Made by a program: the position numbers and the translations under genes. The notes under the pieces are model-generated. The model was not told the DNA's origin. It ran no database searches and saw only the letters and a list, made by a program, of their open reading frames with translations. From an uncultured Dorea sp. (GTDB taxonomy: Bacteria > Bacillota > Clostridia > Lachnospirales > Lachnospiraceae): DNA of 42,897 nucleotides. The stretch covers positions 1-42,897 of the forward strand of contig UQRE01000022.1 of NCBI GenBank assembly GCA_900543415.1. Direction: 5' to 3'. Positions 1 through 8,623 of the stretch are shown here, one piece after another. How positions within the stretch are numbered: the stretch's first letter is position 1; each line of letters begins with the position of its first letter.

Positions 1-155
1 CTTTTCTGCTTGCAGTTCCGAAACGTTCAAGGTTTTCGGGGGTTGTTGGAATGTTTAAAATTTGAAACCATCTGCTTTTCTGCTTAGGAATCCTGTAATA
101 CAGATTTTCTACCACATTTTTAATCAGGATTATGAACTTGTTTCGCAATCACCTA

Positions 156-1034
156 TTATTCTTCAAAATAACTTAGGAATTCTTCCAGTGCACCGGAAAT
201 TGGAAGATGTTTGTTGTAAGCAAGCGCCAGTTCTCTGGCAGGCAATTTTTCCTTTAAGTCAATCGTGAATAGATCATCATCGCTGTTGTCAATGCAGTAA
301 TCCGGAATAAATGCAAGACCAAGTCCGATACGTGCAAGGTCGATGAGAAGATCATTACTGCTAAGTTCAATTTCAGGCACTAAATCTAATTGGTGCTGCT
401 GAAACTGGGAATGCAGAAATTCACTGGTAGTACTTTTTTTGTCCAACATCAAGATTGGGTGTTCCAGAAGTTGTCCATAAGATAGTTTCTTTCCTTTTAA
501 ATCTTTGAAAGACTGGTTGGCGATAAATACATCGTGAAAGGACTTGATAATTTTCACGGAAGATAGATTGCCAAGATACGCATTTGGACAATTGACAACA
601 ATGAGATCAACTTGTCCGCTTTCCAGTAGTTCCACACATTTAATAGAAGTGGCATTTGTTACTTTGATATGAGCCCCAGGAAATGCTTTGTGAAATTTTT
701 CAAGATAAGGTACAAGAAAATATCGGCAAATAGTATCGCTTGCGCCGATGCGGAGTTGTCCGCCTCCGGCAGAAGTATCCATGAGCTGAGTTTCACCACG
801 ACTGATCAGGTGAACAGCAGGCTCAATATGTCTTAATAGAATTTCTCCTTCCGGTGTAAGCTGTACTTTCTTTGTGCTTCTGATAAATAAAGTCTGATTT
901 AATTTTTTCTCCAGTGTTTTGATCGACTGGCTGACCGCAGACTGAGAAATAAAGAGCTGGCTTGCAGCTTCTGAGAAGCTCAAAGTAGAAGCAACGTAGT
1001 AAAACACTTTATATAATTCATAGTTCACATCCAT
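156..1034 (-). CDS. LysR-family transcriptional regulator
   Basis: A DNA-binding regulator of 292 residues, the usual LysR length. The winged helix-turn-helix lies at about residues 4-62 and is recognisable from FSEAASQLFISQSAVSQSIK followed by LEKKLNQTLFIRS. The rest matches a two-lobed substrate-binding domain, with 'LRIGASDTICRYFLVPYL' opening it. An AGGAGG-like ribosome site (minus strand, about 1040-1046) supports the start. It diverges from the DUF1461 membrane protein gene across a short intergenic region with a palindrome overlapping a -10 box. LysR proteins commonly control themselves and a divergent neighbour, so the membrane protein is a plausible target. That link is inference, and the effector cannot be read from the sequence. 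Confidence 0.93.
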   Translation of the reverse strand: MDVNYELYKVFYYVASTLSFSEAASQLFISQSAVSQSIKTLEKKLNQTLFIRSTKKVQLTPEGEILLRHIEPAVHLISRGETQLMDTSAGGGQLRIGASDTICRYFLVPYLEKFHKAFPGAHIKVTNATSIKCVELLESGQVDLIVVNCPNAYLGNLSSVKIIKSFHDVFIANQSFKDLKGKKLSYGQLLEHPILMLDKKSTTSEFLHSQFQQHQLDLVPEIELSSNDLLIDLARIGLGLAFIPDYCIDNSDDDLFTIDLKEKLPARELALAYNKHLPISGALEEFLSYFEE

Positions 1035-1091
1035 GATAAGTCCTCCTTATAAAACATAATAGTATTATAAGTCAAAAAAGAGTGAATTACA

Positions 1092-1110
1092 ACCACGATT
1101 GTGGTATAAT
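1092..1110 (+). promoter_or_regulatory. candidate operator overlapping a -10 box
   Basis: The short inverted repeat ACCAC-gatt-GTGGT (1092-1105) runs into a consensus TATAAT (1105-1110) facing the DUF1461 gene. It lies between the divergent LysR gene and that gene. This position suits a LysR-type or other repressor site, but the -35 region is weak and binding is inferred only. Confidence 0.45.
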
Positions 1111-1190
1111 GATTGCATTACATGCAATCCAAGCCGACGATTCGGCTTGCTGTCATGTCTGTGGCAAGAAAATGGAAAGTGAGGCGGAGA

Positions 1191-1898
1191 ATGAAGGGCT
1201 TCAATAGAATTTTGGCAATACCGGGGATGTTTCTTCTGGTAATTGTCTTGTTGATCACCAGTTTTCAAATTGTGATTTACGGTGATCCATCTTATAAATT
1301 TTATGAAAAGGAATATGAAAAATATCAAGTAACAGCTTCGCTTCATATGTCCATGGAAGATGTTATGGAAGTGACAGATCATATGATGGACTATCTAATT
1401 GGAAAGGAAGAGAATCTTTCGATTGTTACAAATGTGGATGGCTGTGAACAGGATTTTTTTAATGAACAGGATCGGCTTCATATGGCGGACGTGAAGAATC
1501 TTTTTCTTGGAGGGCTGAAACTTCGAAACGTATTTCTTGTGTTGGGAATCGTTTTTTTGATGTTGGCAGGTGTGAGAGCAGGTAAGAAGGGGATGAGTAG
1601 AGAATTTTTTGAGTCTTATTCCATTGCTCTTGGCGTATTTCTTGGTCTGCTCCTGTTTCTGGGGGTTGCGTTTGCCATTGATTTTACTGCCTGCTTTACT
1701 ATTTTTCACAAGATTTTTTTCACCAACGATCTGTGGCTCTTTGATCCGTCGGTGGATTATATGATCCGCATGCTTCCGGAAGGCTTTTTCTCGGACATGG
1801 TTCTTCGGATTGGAGCAGTATTTGTCGGCATGCTTGTTTTTATCTGGGTAATTCTTTATTTATGGAGAAGATACAGTGTTAATAAGTATGACTTATAA
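1191..1898 (+). CDS. DUF1461 / TIGR01906 family integral membrane protein
   Basis: A membrane protein of 235 residues with function unknown. An N-terminal membrane segment (about residues 8-30) is followed by an extracytoplasmic region of about 80 residues containing the family-like stretch FFNEQDRLHMADVKNLF. Three further hydrophobic segments follow (about 112-130, 145-170, 205-228), with LFDPSVDYMIRMLPEGFF between the last two, which is typical of this family. The reading frame is open from 1113, but the ATG at 1191 is preceded by GAGGCGGAG at proper spacing and begins directly before the first membrane helix, so I use it. The gene faces away from the LysR gene. No pathway can be assigned. 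Confidence 0.8.
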   Translation: MKGFNRILAIPGMFLLVIVLLITSFQIVIYGDPSYKFYEKEYEKYQVTASLHMSMEDVMEVTDHMMDYLIGKEENLSIVTNVDGCEQDFFNEQDRLHMADVKNLFLGGLKLRNVFLVLGIVFLMLAGVRAGKKGMSREFFESYSIALGVFLGLLLFLGVAFAIDFTACFTIFHKIFFTNDLWLFDPSVDYMIRMLPEGFFSDMVLRIGAVFVGMLVFIWVILYLWRRYSVNKYDL

Positions 1899-1989
1899 AA
1901 ATGTTAATTTATATTAATTATATTAATAATAAAAAATATGTTACAATGAAACTAACAGTGTAATGGATTTACAAAATGGAGGAAAACGT

Positions 1990-4900
1990 ATGAGTAATGT
2001 AAGACGAGTGTATGTAGAAAAGAAATCCGATTTTGCTGTACAGGCAAAAGATTTAAAGCATGAGATCCGCAGCTATCTCGGCATCAAGGATGTGGAGGAT
2101 GTGAGAGTTCTGATTCGTTATGATGTGGAAAATATTTCTGATGAAGTATTTGAAAAAGCATGTAACGGAATCTTTGCGGAGCCTCCGGTAGACACTTTAT
2201 ATAGAAATGAATTTGATCTGGCAGAAGGTGCACGTGTATTTTCTGTAGAATTTCTTCCGGGACAGTTTGACCAGAGAGCGGATTCTGCAGTGCAGTGTAT
2301 CCAGTTCTTAAAAGAAGATGAGCAGCCGATCATTAAAACGGCTACAACTTATGTAGTGACAGGAAAAGACGGGGTAATCTCAGAAGAAGAGTTTGCGGCA
2401 ATCAAAGCACACTGCATTAATCCGGTAGATTCCAGAGAAGCCGTGGAAGAGATTCCAGAGACACTTGTAACTAATTTCGATGAGCCGGAAGACGTCATCG
2501 TATTTGATGGTTTTAAAGATATGGATGAGGCAGAGTTAAAAGAATTATATCGTTCTTTGAATCTTGCTATGACATTTAAAGATTTCCTCCATATTCAGAA
2601 ATATTTCAAAGGAGAAGAGGACAGAGATCCTACGATGACAGAGATCCGTGTGTTGGATACTTACTGGTCTGACCACTGTCGTCATACAACATTCTCTACA
2701 GAGCTTACAGAAGTTTTTTTTGGAGACGGCGATTACAGAGAACCGATGGAAGAGACTTACCGCAGATATCTCGCAGACCACAGTGAGATCTTCAAAGGAA
2801 GAGAAGACAAATTTGTATGTCTGATGGATCTTGCCTTGATGGCTATGCGTAAATTAAAAAGAGAAGGCAAGTTAGAAGATCAGGAAGAGTCCGACGAGAT
2901 CAACGCTTGTAGTATTGTAGTTCCGATTAAAGTAGACGGAGTGGAAGAAGAATGGCTCGTGAACTTTAAAAATGAGACACATAACCACCCGACAGAGATC
3001 GAGCCATTTGGCGGAGCGGCAACTTGTCTTGGTGGAGCAATCCGTGATCCGTTGTCAGGACGTACTTATGTATATCAGGCAATGCGTGTAACCGGAGCGG
3101 CAGATCCTACCGTGTCTGTAAAAGATACAATGAAAGGAAAGCTTCCGCAGAAAAAACTGGTTCGTGAAGCTGCACATGGATATAGCTCTTACGGAAACCA
3201 GATTGGTCTTGCTACTGGAGCGGTAAAAGAAATCTATCATCCAAATTATGTGGCAAAACGTATGGAGATCGGAGCTGTGTTAGGAGCAGCGCCGAGACGT
3301 GCGGTAATCCGTGAGACTTCTGATCCGGGAGATATCATTATTTTACTTGGCGGACGTACAGGCCGTGACGGATGCGGCGGAGCAACCGGATCTTCCAAAG
3401 TACATACAGAGGAATCCATCGAAGTGTGCGGAGCAGAAGTTCAGAAAGGTAATCCTCCGACAGAGCGTAAGATCCAGCGTTTGTTCAGAAGAGAAGAAGT
3501 AAGTAAATTAATTAAGAAATGTAACGACTTTGGAGCCGGCGGTGTATCCGTTGCCATTGGTGAGCTGGCAGATGGCTTGAAAGTTGACCTTGACAGAGTG
3601 CCGAAGAAATACGCAGGTCTTGATGGAACAGAAATTGCAATCTCTGAGTCTCAGGAGCGTATGGCAGTTGTGGTAGATCCAAAAGATGTAGCCGAATTTA
3701 TGAGCTATGCGAAAGAAGAGAACTTAGAAGCGATTGAGGTTGCTGAAGTAACAGAATCTCCAAGACTGGTATTATCATGGAGAGGAAAAGAGATCGTAAA
3801 TCTCTCCCGTGCATTTTTAGATACAAATGGAGCGCATCAGGAGACAAAAGTAGCAGTAGACATTCCGAATCGTAAAGACAGCATTTTCGGAAGAGAAGAT
3901 GTCAAAGATGTCAAAGGAAAATGGATGGAGACCTTGGGAGATCTAAATGTATGCTCTCAGAAAGGTCTTGTGGAAATGTTTGACGGTTCCATCGGAGCGG
4001 CGTCTGTATTTATGCCGCATGGAGGAAAGTACCAGTTGACAGAGACACAGGCGATGGTTGCGAAACTTCCGGTATTAACAGGAGATTGTGATACTGTCAC
4101 CATGATGAGTTATGGATTTGATCCGTATCTGTCTACATGGAGCCCGTATCATGGAGCCATCTATGCAGTGACAGAGTCTGTTGCGAAGATTGTGGCAGCA
4201 GGCGGAGATTACAGCAAGATCCGTTTCACATTCCAAGAATATTTCCGTCGTATGACAGAAGATCCACACAGATGGAGCCAGCCGTTTGCAGCGCTTCTTG
4301 GCGCTTACAATGCACAGCTTGGTTTTGGCCTTCCGTCCATCGGAGGAAAAGACAGTATGTCCGGTACATTTGAAGATATCGATGTTCCGCCGACACTTGT
4401 ATCTTTTGCAGTGGATGTGGCAGTGGAGAAAGATATTATTACACCGGAATTAAAAGCAGCAGGAAATAAACTTGTATGGCTTCGCATTCCGACAGATGAG
4501 TATGATGTTCCGAAATACGATCAGGTGATGGAACTCTATGGAAAATTCAGAGAGGATGTTCAGGCAGGAAGAATCGTATCTGCTTACGCGCTGGACAGAC
4601 ACGGTATTGCGGCAGCAGTCAGCAAGATGGCATTTGGTAACCGTATGGGCGTGAAGATTGAGCATGATGTAGACGCAAGAGATCTCTTTGCGCCGGCATT
4701 TGGAGATATTGTTGCAGAGGTTCCGGCGGATAAAGTATCTGAACTTGCTATCACTTACACTGTGATCGGTGAAGTGACAGAGGATGCAGCATTTACATAC
4801 AGAGATATGGAAATTACAGAGGCAGATGCGGAAGTTGCATGGAAGGCACCGCTTGAGAAAGTATTCCCGACTAATTCCGGTGCAGAAGGACAGGAAGAAG

Positions 4901-5757
4901 TAGTGGAAAAAGGACTTTATAATGCTTCTGATATCCACATTTGCAGTCATAAAATTGCGCAGCCAACCGTATTTATTCCGGTGTTCCCTGGAACAAACTG
5001 TGAATTTGACAGTAAGAAGGCATTTGAACGCGCAGGCGCTAAGACAATCGTCAAAGTCTTTAAAAATATGAGTGCAGAAGATATCCTTGATTCTGTTGAT
5101 GTATTTGAGAAAGCAATCGCACAGTCTCAGATCATCATGTTCCCAGGAGGTTTCTCAGCAGGTGACGAGCCGGATGGATCTGCAAAATTTTTCGCAACAG
5201 CATTCCAGAACGCGAAGATGAAAGAAGCAGTTGAGAAATTATTAAATGAACGTGATGGACTGGTGCTCGGCGTATGTAACGGATTCCAGGCTCTTGTAAA
5301 ACTGGGACTTGTTCCAAATGGAGAGATCACCGGACAGAATGAAGGTGCTCCGACACTTACTTACAATACCATCGGACGTCACATCTCCAAGATGGTCTAC
5401 ACAAAAGTAGTTTCCAATAAGTCACCATGGCTTCAGGAGGCAGAACTTGGCGGAGTATACACCAATCCGGCATCCCACGGAGAAGGACGCTTCGTGGCAA
5501 GCAGCGAATGGTTAGACAAACTCTTCGCAAACGGACAGGTAGCAACACAGTATTGTGATCCGGAAGGAAACATCACAATGGACGAAGAATGGAACGTCAA
5601 CGGTTCCTACTGTGCGATCGAAGGAATCACAAGTCCGGACGGACGCGTATTCGGAAAGATGGCACACTCCGAGAGACGTGCACGCTCCGTAGCAATGAAT
5701 ATCTATGGCGAGCAGGATCTCAAGATCTTCGAATCAGGCGTGAAATATTTTAAATAA
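1990..5757 (+). CDS. purL: phosphoribosylformylglycinamidine synthase, single-chain (PurL)
   Basis: It catalyses the fourth step of de novo purine synthesis, the glutamine- and ATP-dependent conversion of FGAR to FGAM, in the cytoplasm. At 1255 residues it is the large single-chain form, which contains its own glutaminase, rather than the PurSQL set. The N-terminal part is a linker region, followed by two AIR-synthase-like halves (YWSDHCRHTTF and FKNETHNHPTEIEPFGGAAT are hallmark motifs; SIGGKDSMSGTF lies in the second half). The C-terminal class I glutaminase has FPGTNCEFDS, MFPGGFSAGDEPDG, the nucleophile loop GVCNGFQ and the HGEGRF/SERRAR end. The ATG at 1990 follows AATGGAGGAAAACGT, so it is preferred over the in-frame ATG at 1963. 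No purine riboswitch is visible upstream. It stands alone, with purB about 15 kb away. Confidence 0.98.
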   Translation: MSNVRRVYVEKKSDFAVQAKDLKHEIRSYLGIKDVEDVRVLIRYDVENISDEVFEKACNGIFAEPPVDTLYRNEFDLAEGARVFSVEFLPGQFDQRADSAVQCIQFLKEDEQPIIKTATTYVVTGKDGVISEEEFAAIKAHCINPVDSREAVEEIPETLVTNFDEPEDVIVFDGFKDMDEAELKELYRSLNLAMTFKDFLHIQKYFKGEEDRDPTMTEIRVLDTYWSDHCRHTTFSTELTEVFFGDGDYREPMEETYRRYLADHSEIFKGREDKFVCLMDLALMAMRKLKREGKLEDQEESDEINACSIVVPIKVDGVEEEWLVNFKNETHNHPTEIEPFGGAATCLGGAIRDPLSGRTYVYQAMRVTGAADPTVSVKDTMKGKLPQKKLVREAAHGYSSYGNQIGLATGAVKEIYHPNYVAKRMEIGAVLGAAPRRAVIRETSDPGDIIILLGGRTGRDGCGGATGSSKVHTEESIEVCGAEVQKGNPPTERKIQRLFRREEVSKLIKKCNDFGAGGVSVAIGELADGLKVDLDRVPKKYAGLDGTEIAISESQERMAVVVDPKDVAEFMSYAKEENLEAIEVAEVTESPRLVLSWRGKEIVNLSRAFLDTNGAHQETKVAVDIPNRKDSIFGREDVKDVKGKWMETLGDLNVCSQKGLVEMFDGSIGAASVFMPHGGKYQLTETQAMVAKLPVLTGDCDTVTMMSYGFDPYLSTWSPYHGAIYAVTESVAKIVAAGGDYSKIRFTFQEYFRRMTEDPHRWSQPFAALLGAYNAQLGFGLPSIGGKDSMSGTFEDIDVPPTLVSFAVDVAVEKDIITPELKAAGNKLVWLRIPTDEYDVPKYDQVMELYGKFREDVQAGRIVSAYALDRHGIAAAVSKMAFGNRMGVKIEHDVDARDLFAPAFGDIVAEVPADKVSELAITYTVIGEVTEDAAFTYRDMEITEADAEVAWKAPLEKVFPTNSGAEGQEEVVEKGLYNASDIHICSHKIAQPTVFIPVFPGTNCEFDSKKAFERAGAKTIVKVFKNMSAEDILDSVDVFEKAIAQSQIIMFPGGFSAGDEPDGSAKFFATAFQNAKMKEAVEKLLNERDGLVLGVCNGFQALVKLGLVPNGEITGQNEGAPTLTYNTIGRHISKMVYTKVVSNKSPWLQEAELGGVYTNPASHGEGRFVASSEWLDKLFANGQVATQYCDPEGNITMDEEWNVNGSYCAIEGITSPDGRVFGKMAHSERRARSVAMNIYGEQDLKIFESGVKYFK

Positions 5758-5760
5758 TTA

Positions 5761-5801
5761 ATTTGGGACGTAGCAAAGTGAAACTTTGCTACGTCCCAAA
5801 T
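5761..5801. repeat. perfect 19-bp palindrome, possible dispersed element
   Basis: Left arm 5761-5779 (ATTTGGGACGTAGCAAAGT) and right arm 5783-5801 are exact reverse complements separated by the 3-base loop GAA. It begins three bases after the purL stop codon. It would act as a strong RNA hairpin for purL, but no T tract follows (next bases CGCTTCTCCCCC). That argues against a classical intrinsic terminator and leaves an mRNA-stabilising hairpin or a REP/MITE-like dispersed repeat as alternatives. No second copy was noticed in this window. Confidence 0.8.
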
Positions 5802-5959
5802 CGCTTCTCCCCCTGTCCCAAACTGTTTGTTTTGCAATATCATATATATATTGTTGCATATAAAATGAAATATATCGATAAAAACTATACAAAAATCATT
5901 TAACTTGCAGGAAAAATAAAAGCAAATTGCAAAAACAACAATTTTTTTGTAAAAAAATC

Positions 5960-5988
5960 TTGTGTTCTGAGTCAAAATACTTTACAAT
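5960..5988 (+). promoter_or_regulatory. sigma-A-type promoter of gdhA
   Basis: TTGTGT (5960-5965), a 17-base spacer, and TACAAT (5983-5988) lie about 45 bases before the gdhA start. The region from 5802 to 6032 is otherwise very A+T rich. It contains an imperfect inverted repeat around 5827-5855 (TTGCAATAT and ATATTGTTGCA) that may be an operator. I see no gene in it. Confidence 0.65.
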
Positions 5989-6032
5989 GTTAAACAGCGA
6001 AAGTTAAAAGAGCATTATAGGAGGTAAAGATT

Positions 6033-7367
6033 ATGTCATATGTTGATGAAATCCTTGAGAGGGTTGTAGCGAAGAACCCAGCAGAGCCGGAGTTCCATCA
6101 GGCAGTGAAAGAGGTACTGGAATCTTTGAGAGTGGTAGTAGAGGCTAATGAGGAGACATATAGAAGAGAAGCGCTTCTTGAAAGACTGGTAGAGCCGGAG
6201 CGTCAGTTTAAATTCCGTGTTCCGTGGGTGGACGACAAGGGACAGGTACAGGTAAATACCGGTTACCGTGTACAGTTTAACAGCGCGATCGGACCATACA
6301 AGGGAGGTCTTAGACTGCACCCATCTGTAAACCTTGGAATCATCAAATTCCTTGGCTTTGAGCAGATTTTTAAAAATTCTCTTACCGGACTTCCGATCGG
6401 CGGCGGTAAAGGTGGTTCTGACTTCGATCCAAAAGGGAAATCAGACAGAGAGATTATGGCGTTCTGCCAGAGCTTTATGACAGAGCTTTGCAAATATATT
6501 GGTGCAGATACAGATGTTCCGGCAGGTGATATCGGAACAGGAGCAAGAGAGATTGGTTATCTCTTTGGTCAGTATAAGAGAATCCGCGGTGTGTATGAAG
6601 GTGTTCTTACCGGAAAAGGATTAAGCTATGGCGGATCACTTGCAAGAAAAGAGGCAACCGGTTACGGACTTTTATACTTTACAAATGAGATGTTGAAGTT
6701 GAATGGACAGGAGCTGGCAGGAAAGACTGTTGCAGTATCCGGTTCCGGTAATGTTGCGATCTATGCTACAGAGAAAGCGCAGGAACTTGGCGCGAAAGTT
6801 GTGACAGTCAGCGATTCTACTGGTTGGGTATATGATCCGGAAGGAATCGATCTTGCGGCATTAAAAGAGATCAAAGAAGTAAAACGTGCAAGACTGACGG
6901 AATACAAGAACTATCGTCCAAATGCTGAGTATCATGACGGACGCGGTGTGTGGTCAGTGAAAGTTGACATTGCGCTTCCATGTGCAACTCAGAACGAGCT
7001 TCTTCTGGAAGATGCGAAAATGTTGGTTGAAAATGGATGTATGGCAGTTGCGGAAGGCGCAAATATGCCTACGACAATGGAAGCTACAGAATATCTTCAG
7101 GAGCATGGTGTTATGTTTGCACCTGGTAAAGCTGCAAATGCAGGTGGTGTTGCAACTTCTGCACTTGAGATGTCTCAGAACAGTGAACGTTTAAGCTGGT
7201 CTTTCGAAGAGGTAGATGCAAAATTAAAAGGCATCATGGTAAATATTTGCCATAATGTGAATGACGCTGCAAAACGTTACAATGTGGAAGGTAACTATGT
7301 AGTAGGAGCTAACATCGCAGGCTTTGAGAAAGTTGCAGACGCAATGCTTGCACAGGGCGTTGTGTAG
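6033..7367 (+). CDS. gdhA: NADP-type glutamate dehydrogenase
   Basis: It interconverts 2-oxoglutarate plus ammonia and glutamate, acting as the ammonia entry point or as an amino acid fermentation step. Its 444 residues match hexameric bacterial GdhA. The catalytic lysine region is LPIGGGKGGSDFDPKGKSDR (about residues 120-139), and the nucleotide-binding Rossmann motif is GSGNVAIYATEKAQELGAK. The VSDS sequence after the second strand lacks the acidic residue typical of NAD binders and so favours NADP(H); this cofactor call is an inference. AGGAGG lies 7 bases before the ATG. It is monocistronic, with its own promoter (5960-5988) and terminator (7456-7500). Confidence 0.96.
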   Translation: MSYVDEILERVVAKNPAEPEFHQAVKEVLESLRVVVEANEETYRREALLERLVEPERQFKFRVPWVDDKGQVQVNTGYRVQFNSAIGPYKGGLRLHPSVNLGIIKFLGFEQIFKNSLTGLPIGGGKGGSDFDPKGKSDREIMAFCQSFMTELCKYIGADTDVPAGDIGTGAREIGYLFGQYKRIRGVYEGVLTGKGLSYGGSLARKEATGYGLLYFTNEMLKLNGQELAGKTVAVSGSGNVAIYATEKAQELGAKVVTVSDSTGWVYDPEGIDLAALKEIKEVKRARLTEYKNYRPNAEYHDGRGVWSVKVDIALPCATQNELLLEDAKMLVENGCMAVAEGANMPTTMEATEYLQEHGVMFAPGKAANAGGVATSALEMSQNSERLSWSFEEVDAKLKGIMVNICHNVNDAAKRYNVEGNYVVGANIAGFEKVADAMLAQGVV

Positions 7368-7455
7368 AAGGAACAGATGGAATCAAACAAGCTTCTTTGT
7401 CGCAGAAAATACATATAAACCATATAAATAGAAGCGAATAAAAACAGCAGAATAT

Positions 7456-7500
7456 AATCCCGTGACTTAGGCGAGCAGATTCGGTCACGGGATTTTTTTT
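7456..7500 (+). terminator. intrinsic terminator of gdhA
   Basis: An 11-bp stem, AATCCCGTGAC (7456-7466) with GTCACGGGATT (7484-7494), is followed by a run of eight T from 7493. It lies about 90 bases after the gdhA stop. Confidence 0.9.
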
Positions 7501-7543
7501 CGGTATGTGAAATTTCGGCATAAGAAAAACTTGAGAAAAATGT

Positions 7544-7572
7544 AATAAAAAAAGTCCATGAAAATGGACTTT
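7544..7572 (-). terminator. intrinsic terminator of the tRNA-Val/tRNA-Met unit
   Basis: Read on the minus strand, AAAGTCCAT (7564-7572), a 4-base loop and ATGGACTTT (7551-7559) lead into a T tract that appears as A residues at 7544-7550 on the plus strand. It lies directly after the 3' end of tRNA-Met. Confidence 0.85.
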
Positions 7573-7576
7573 GAAG

Positions 7577-7650
7577 TAGCGGGAACTGGATTCGAACCAG
7601 CGACACTACGGGTATGAACCGTATGCTCTAGCCAACTGAGCTATCCCGCC
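7577..7650 (-). tRNA. tRNA-Met (CAT), elongator type
   Basis: A 74-base cloverleaf read on the minus strand. The acceptor GGCGGGA pairs with TCCCGCT, the anticodon stem TACGG/CCGTA encloses loop TTCATAC with anticodon CAT, and the T arm carries GGTTCGAATCC. No CCA is encoded. The body resembles elongator Met tRNAs of Firmicutes and lacks initiator features. The lysidine-modified Ile tRNA also reads CAT but usually has a different acceptor stem. Confidence 0.93.
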
Positions 7651-7665
7651 ATGTTTTTAATTGTA

Positions 7666-7738
7666 TGGGACCAATAGGGCTCGAACCTATGACCCTCTGC
7701 TTGTAAGGCAGATGCTCTCCCAGCTGAGCTATGATCCC
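7666..7738 (-). tRNA. tRNA-Val (TAC)
   Basis: A 73-base cloverleaf read on the minus strand. The acceptor GGGATCA pairs with TGGTCCC, and the anticodon stem TCTGC/GCAGA encloses loop CTTACAA with anticodon TAC. The discriminator is A and no CCA is encoded. It is transcribed first in a two-tRNA unit with tRNA-Met. Confidence 0.95.
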
Positions 7739-7773
7739 ATGCTTTCAAGTTCCTACCCCGAACTCGCTTTGCT

Positions 7774-7803
7774 ATTATACTATTAAAATCGACAAAATGT
7801 CAA
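7774..7803 (-). promoter_or_regulatory. consensus promoter of the tRNA-Val/tRNA-Met unit
   Basis: On the minus strand TTGACA (plus 7798-7803) and TATAAT (plus 7774-7779) are separated by 18 bases, about 36 bases before tRNA-Val. Both hexamers match consensus. Confidence 0.88.
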
Positions 7804-7947
7804 TACCTTTTTTGAAAAAAATTTTTTAAAAAATCTTTTTTTAAAAAGACGCTGAATTGAATGATTCAGAGATATGAAAAGCAGGCTTTTTCCGGGTTTA
7901 CAACTAAGAACTGTTCTCTTATACTAAAAAACAAAGGGGATGATTCG

Positions 7948-8623
7948 ATGCGCATATTAGTGGCAGAAGATGAAAAAGATTTAAATAGAATTATTGTGGA
8001 AAGACTGGAGCAGGAGCATTACAGTGTGGATGCCTGTTTTGACGGAGAAGAGGCGCTGGATTATATGGCATGTGCCAAGTATGATGCGGTGATATTAGAT
8101 ATTATGATGCCAAGACTTGACGGACTTGGCGTTCTTCGCAAAATGCGAAGTGGAAAAAGATCAGACGCCGGTACTTCTTCTGACAGCCAGAGGAAGCATA
8201 GAAGACCGGGTGACAGGACTGGATGCAGGAGCCAATGATTATCTGGTGAAGCCTTTTGCGTTAGAAGAGCTTCTTGCCAGAGTGCGGGTGCTGCTGCGCA
8301 GTACCGGGGAGACAAGGGGCGACTGCTATGAGGTGGGTGACTTAAAGATGTGTCTGTCAACACACAGGGTAACGCGAGGAGAAAAAGAGATTCAATTGTC
8401 CGGGAAAGAATTTGCGCTTCTTCGTCATTTGATGCAGAATGCCGGCATTGTTTTATCAAGGGAACGGTTGGAAGAACATTTATGGAACTATGACTATGTG
8501 GGAAGCTCTAATGTAATTGATGTATATATCCGTTATCTGCGTAAGAAGATTGATGATGGACAGGAAGAAAAATTAATCCACACGGTTCGCGGTGCGGGAT
8601 ATGTTCTGAAGGTGAAAGAATGA
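7948..8623 (+). pseudogene. OmpR-family response regulator, frameshifted
   Basis: The start at 7948 follows AAAGGGGATGATTCG. The receiver domain opens MRILVAEDEKDLNRIIVERL with phosphoacceptor region ILDIMMPRLDG, and reads normally to KMRSGK at about 8153. The frame is then lost and a stop comes at 8238. The next frame continues DQTPVLLLTARGS, DAGANDYLVKPF and a full winged-helix domain ending YVLKVKE at 8623. Removing one A from the AAAAA run at 8154-8158 restores a 224-residue protein of normal OmpR-family length. As written, the product would be a receiver fragment without DNA-binding domain. A real lesion, slippage at the A run and a sequencing error are all possible. It overlaps the kinase start by 4 bases. 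Confidence 0.88.

Noticed and set aside
62..268. 68-codon plus-strand frame at the left edge
   Set aside because: It overlaps the LysR gene in antisense and shows no ribosome site or recognisable motif. Positions 1-155 otherwise show nothing I can name.
1963..1989. Earlier ATG for purL
   Set aside because: It overlaps the ribosome site that serves 1990, and the extra nine residues are not family-like.
7861..8238. Short receiver-domain protein as an independent gene starting at 7861
   Set aside because: No ribosome site at 7861, and its last about 28 codons are out-of-frame sequence. The next frame continues the same regulator, so it is one frameshifted gene starting at 7948.
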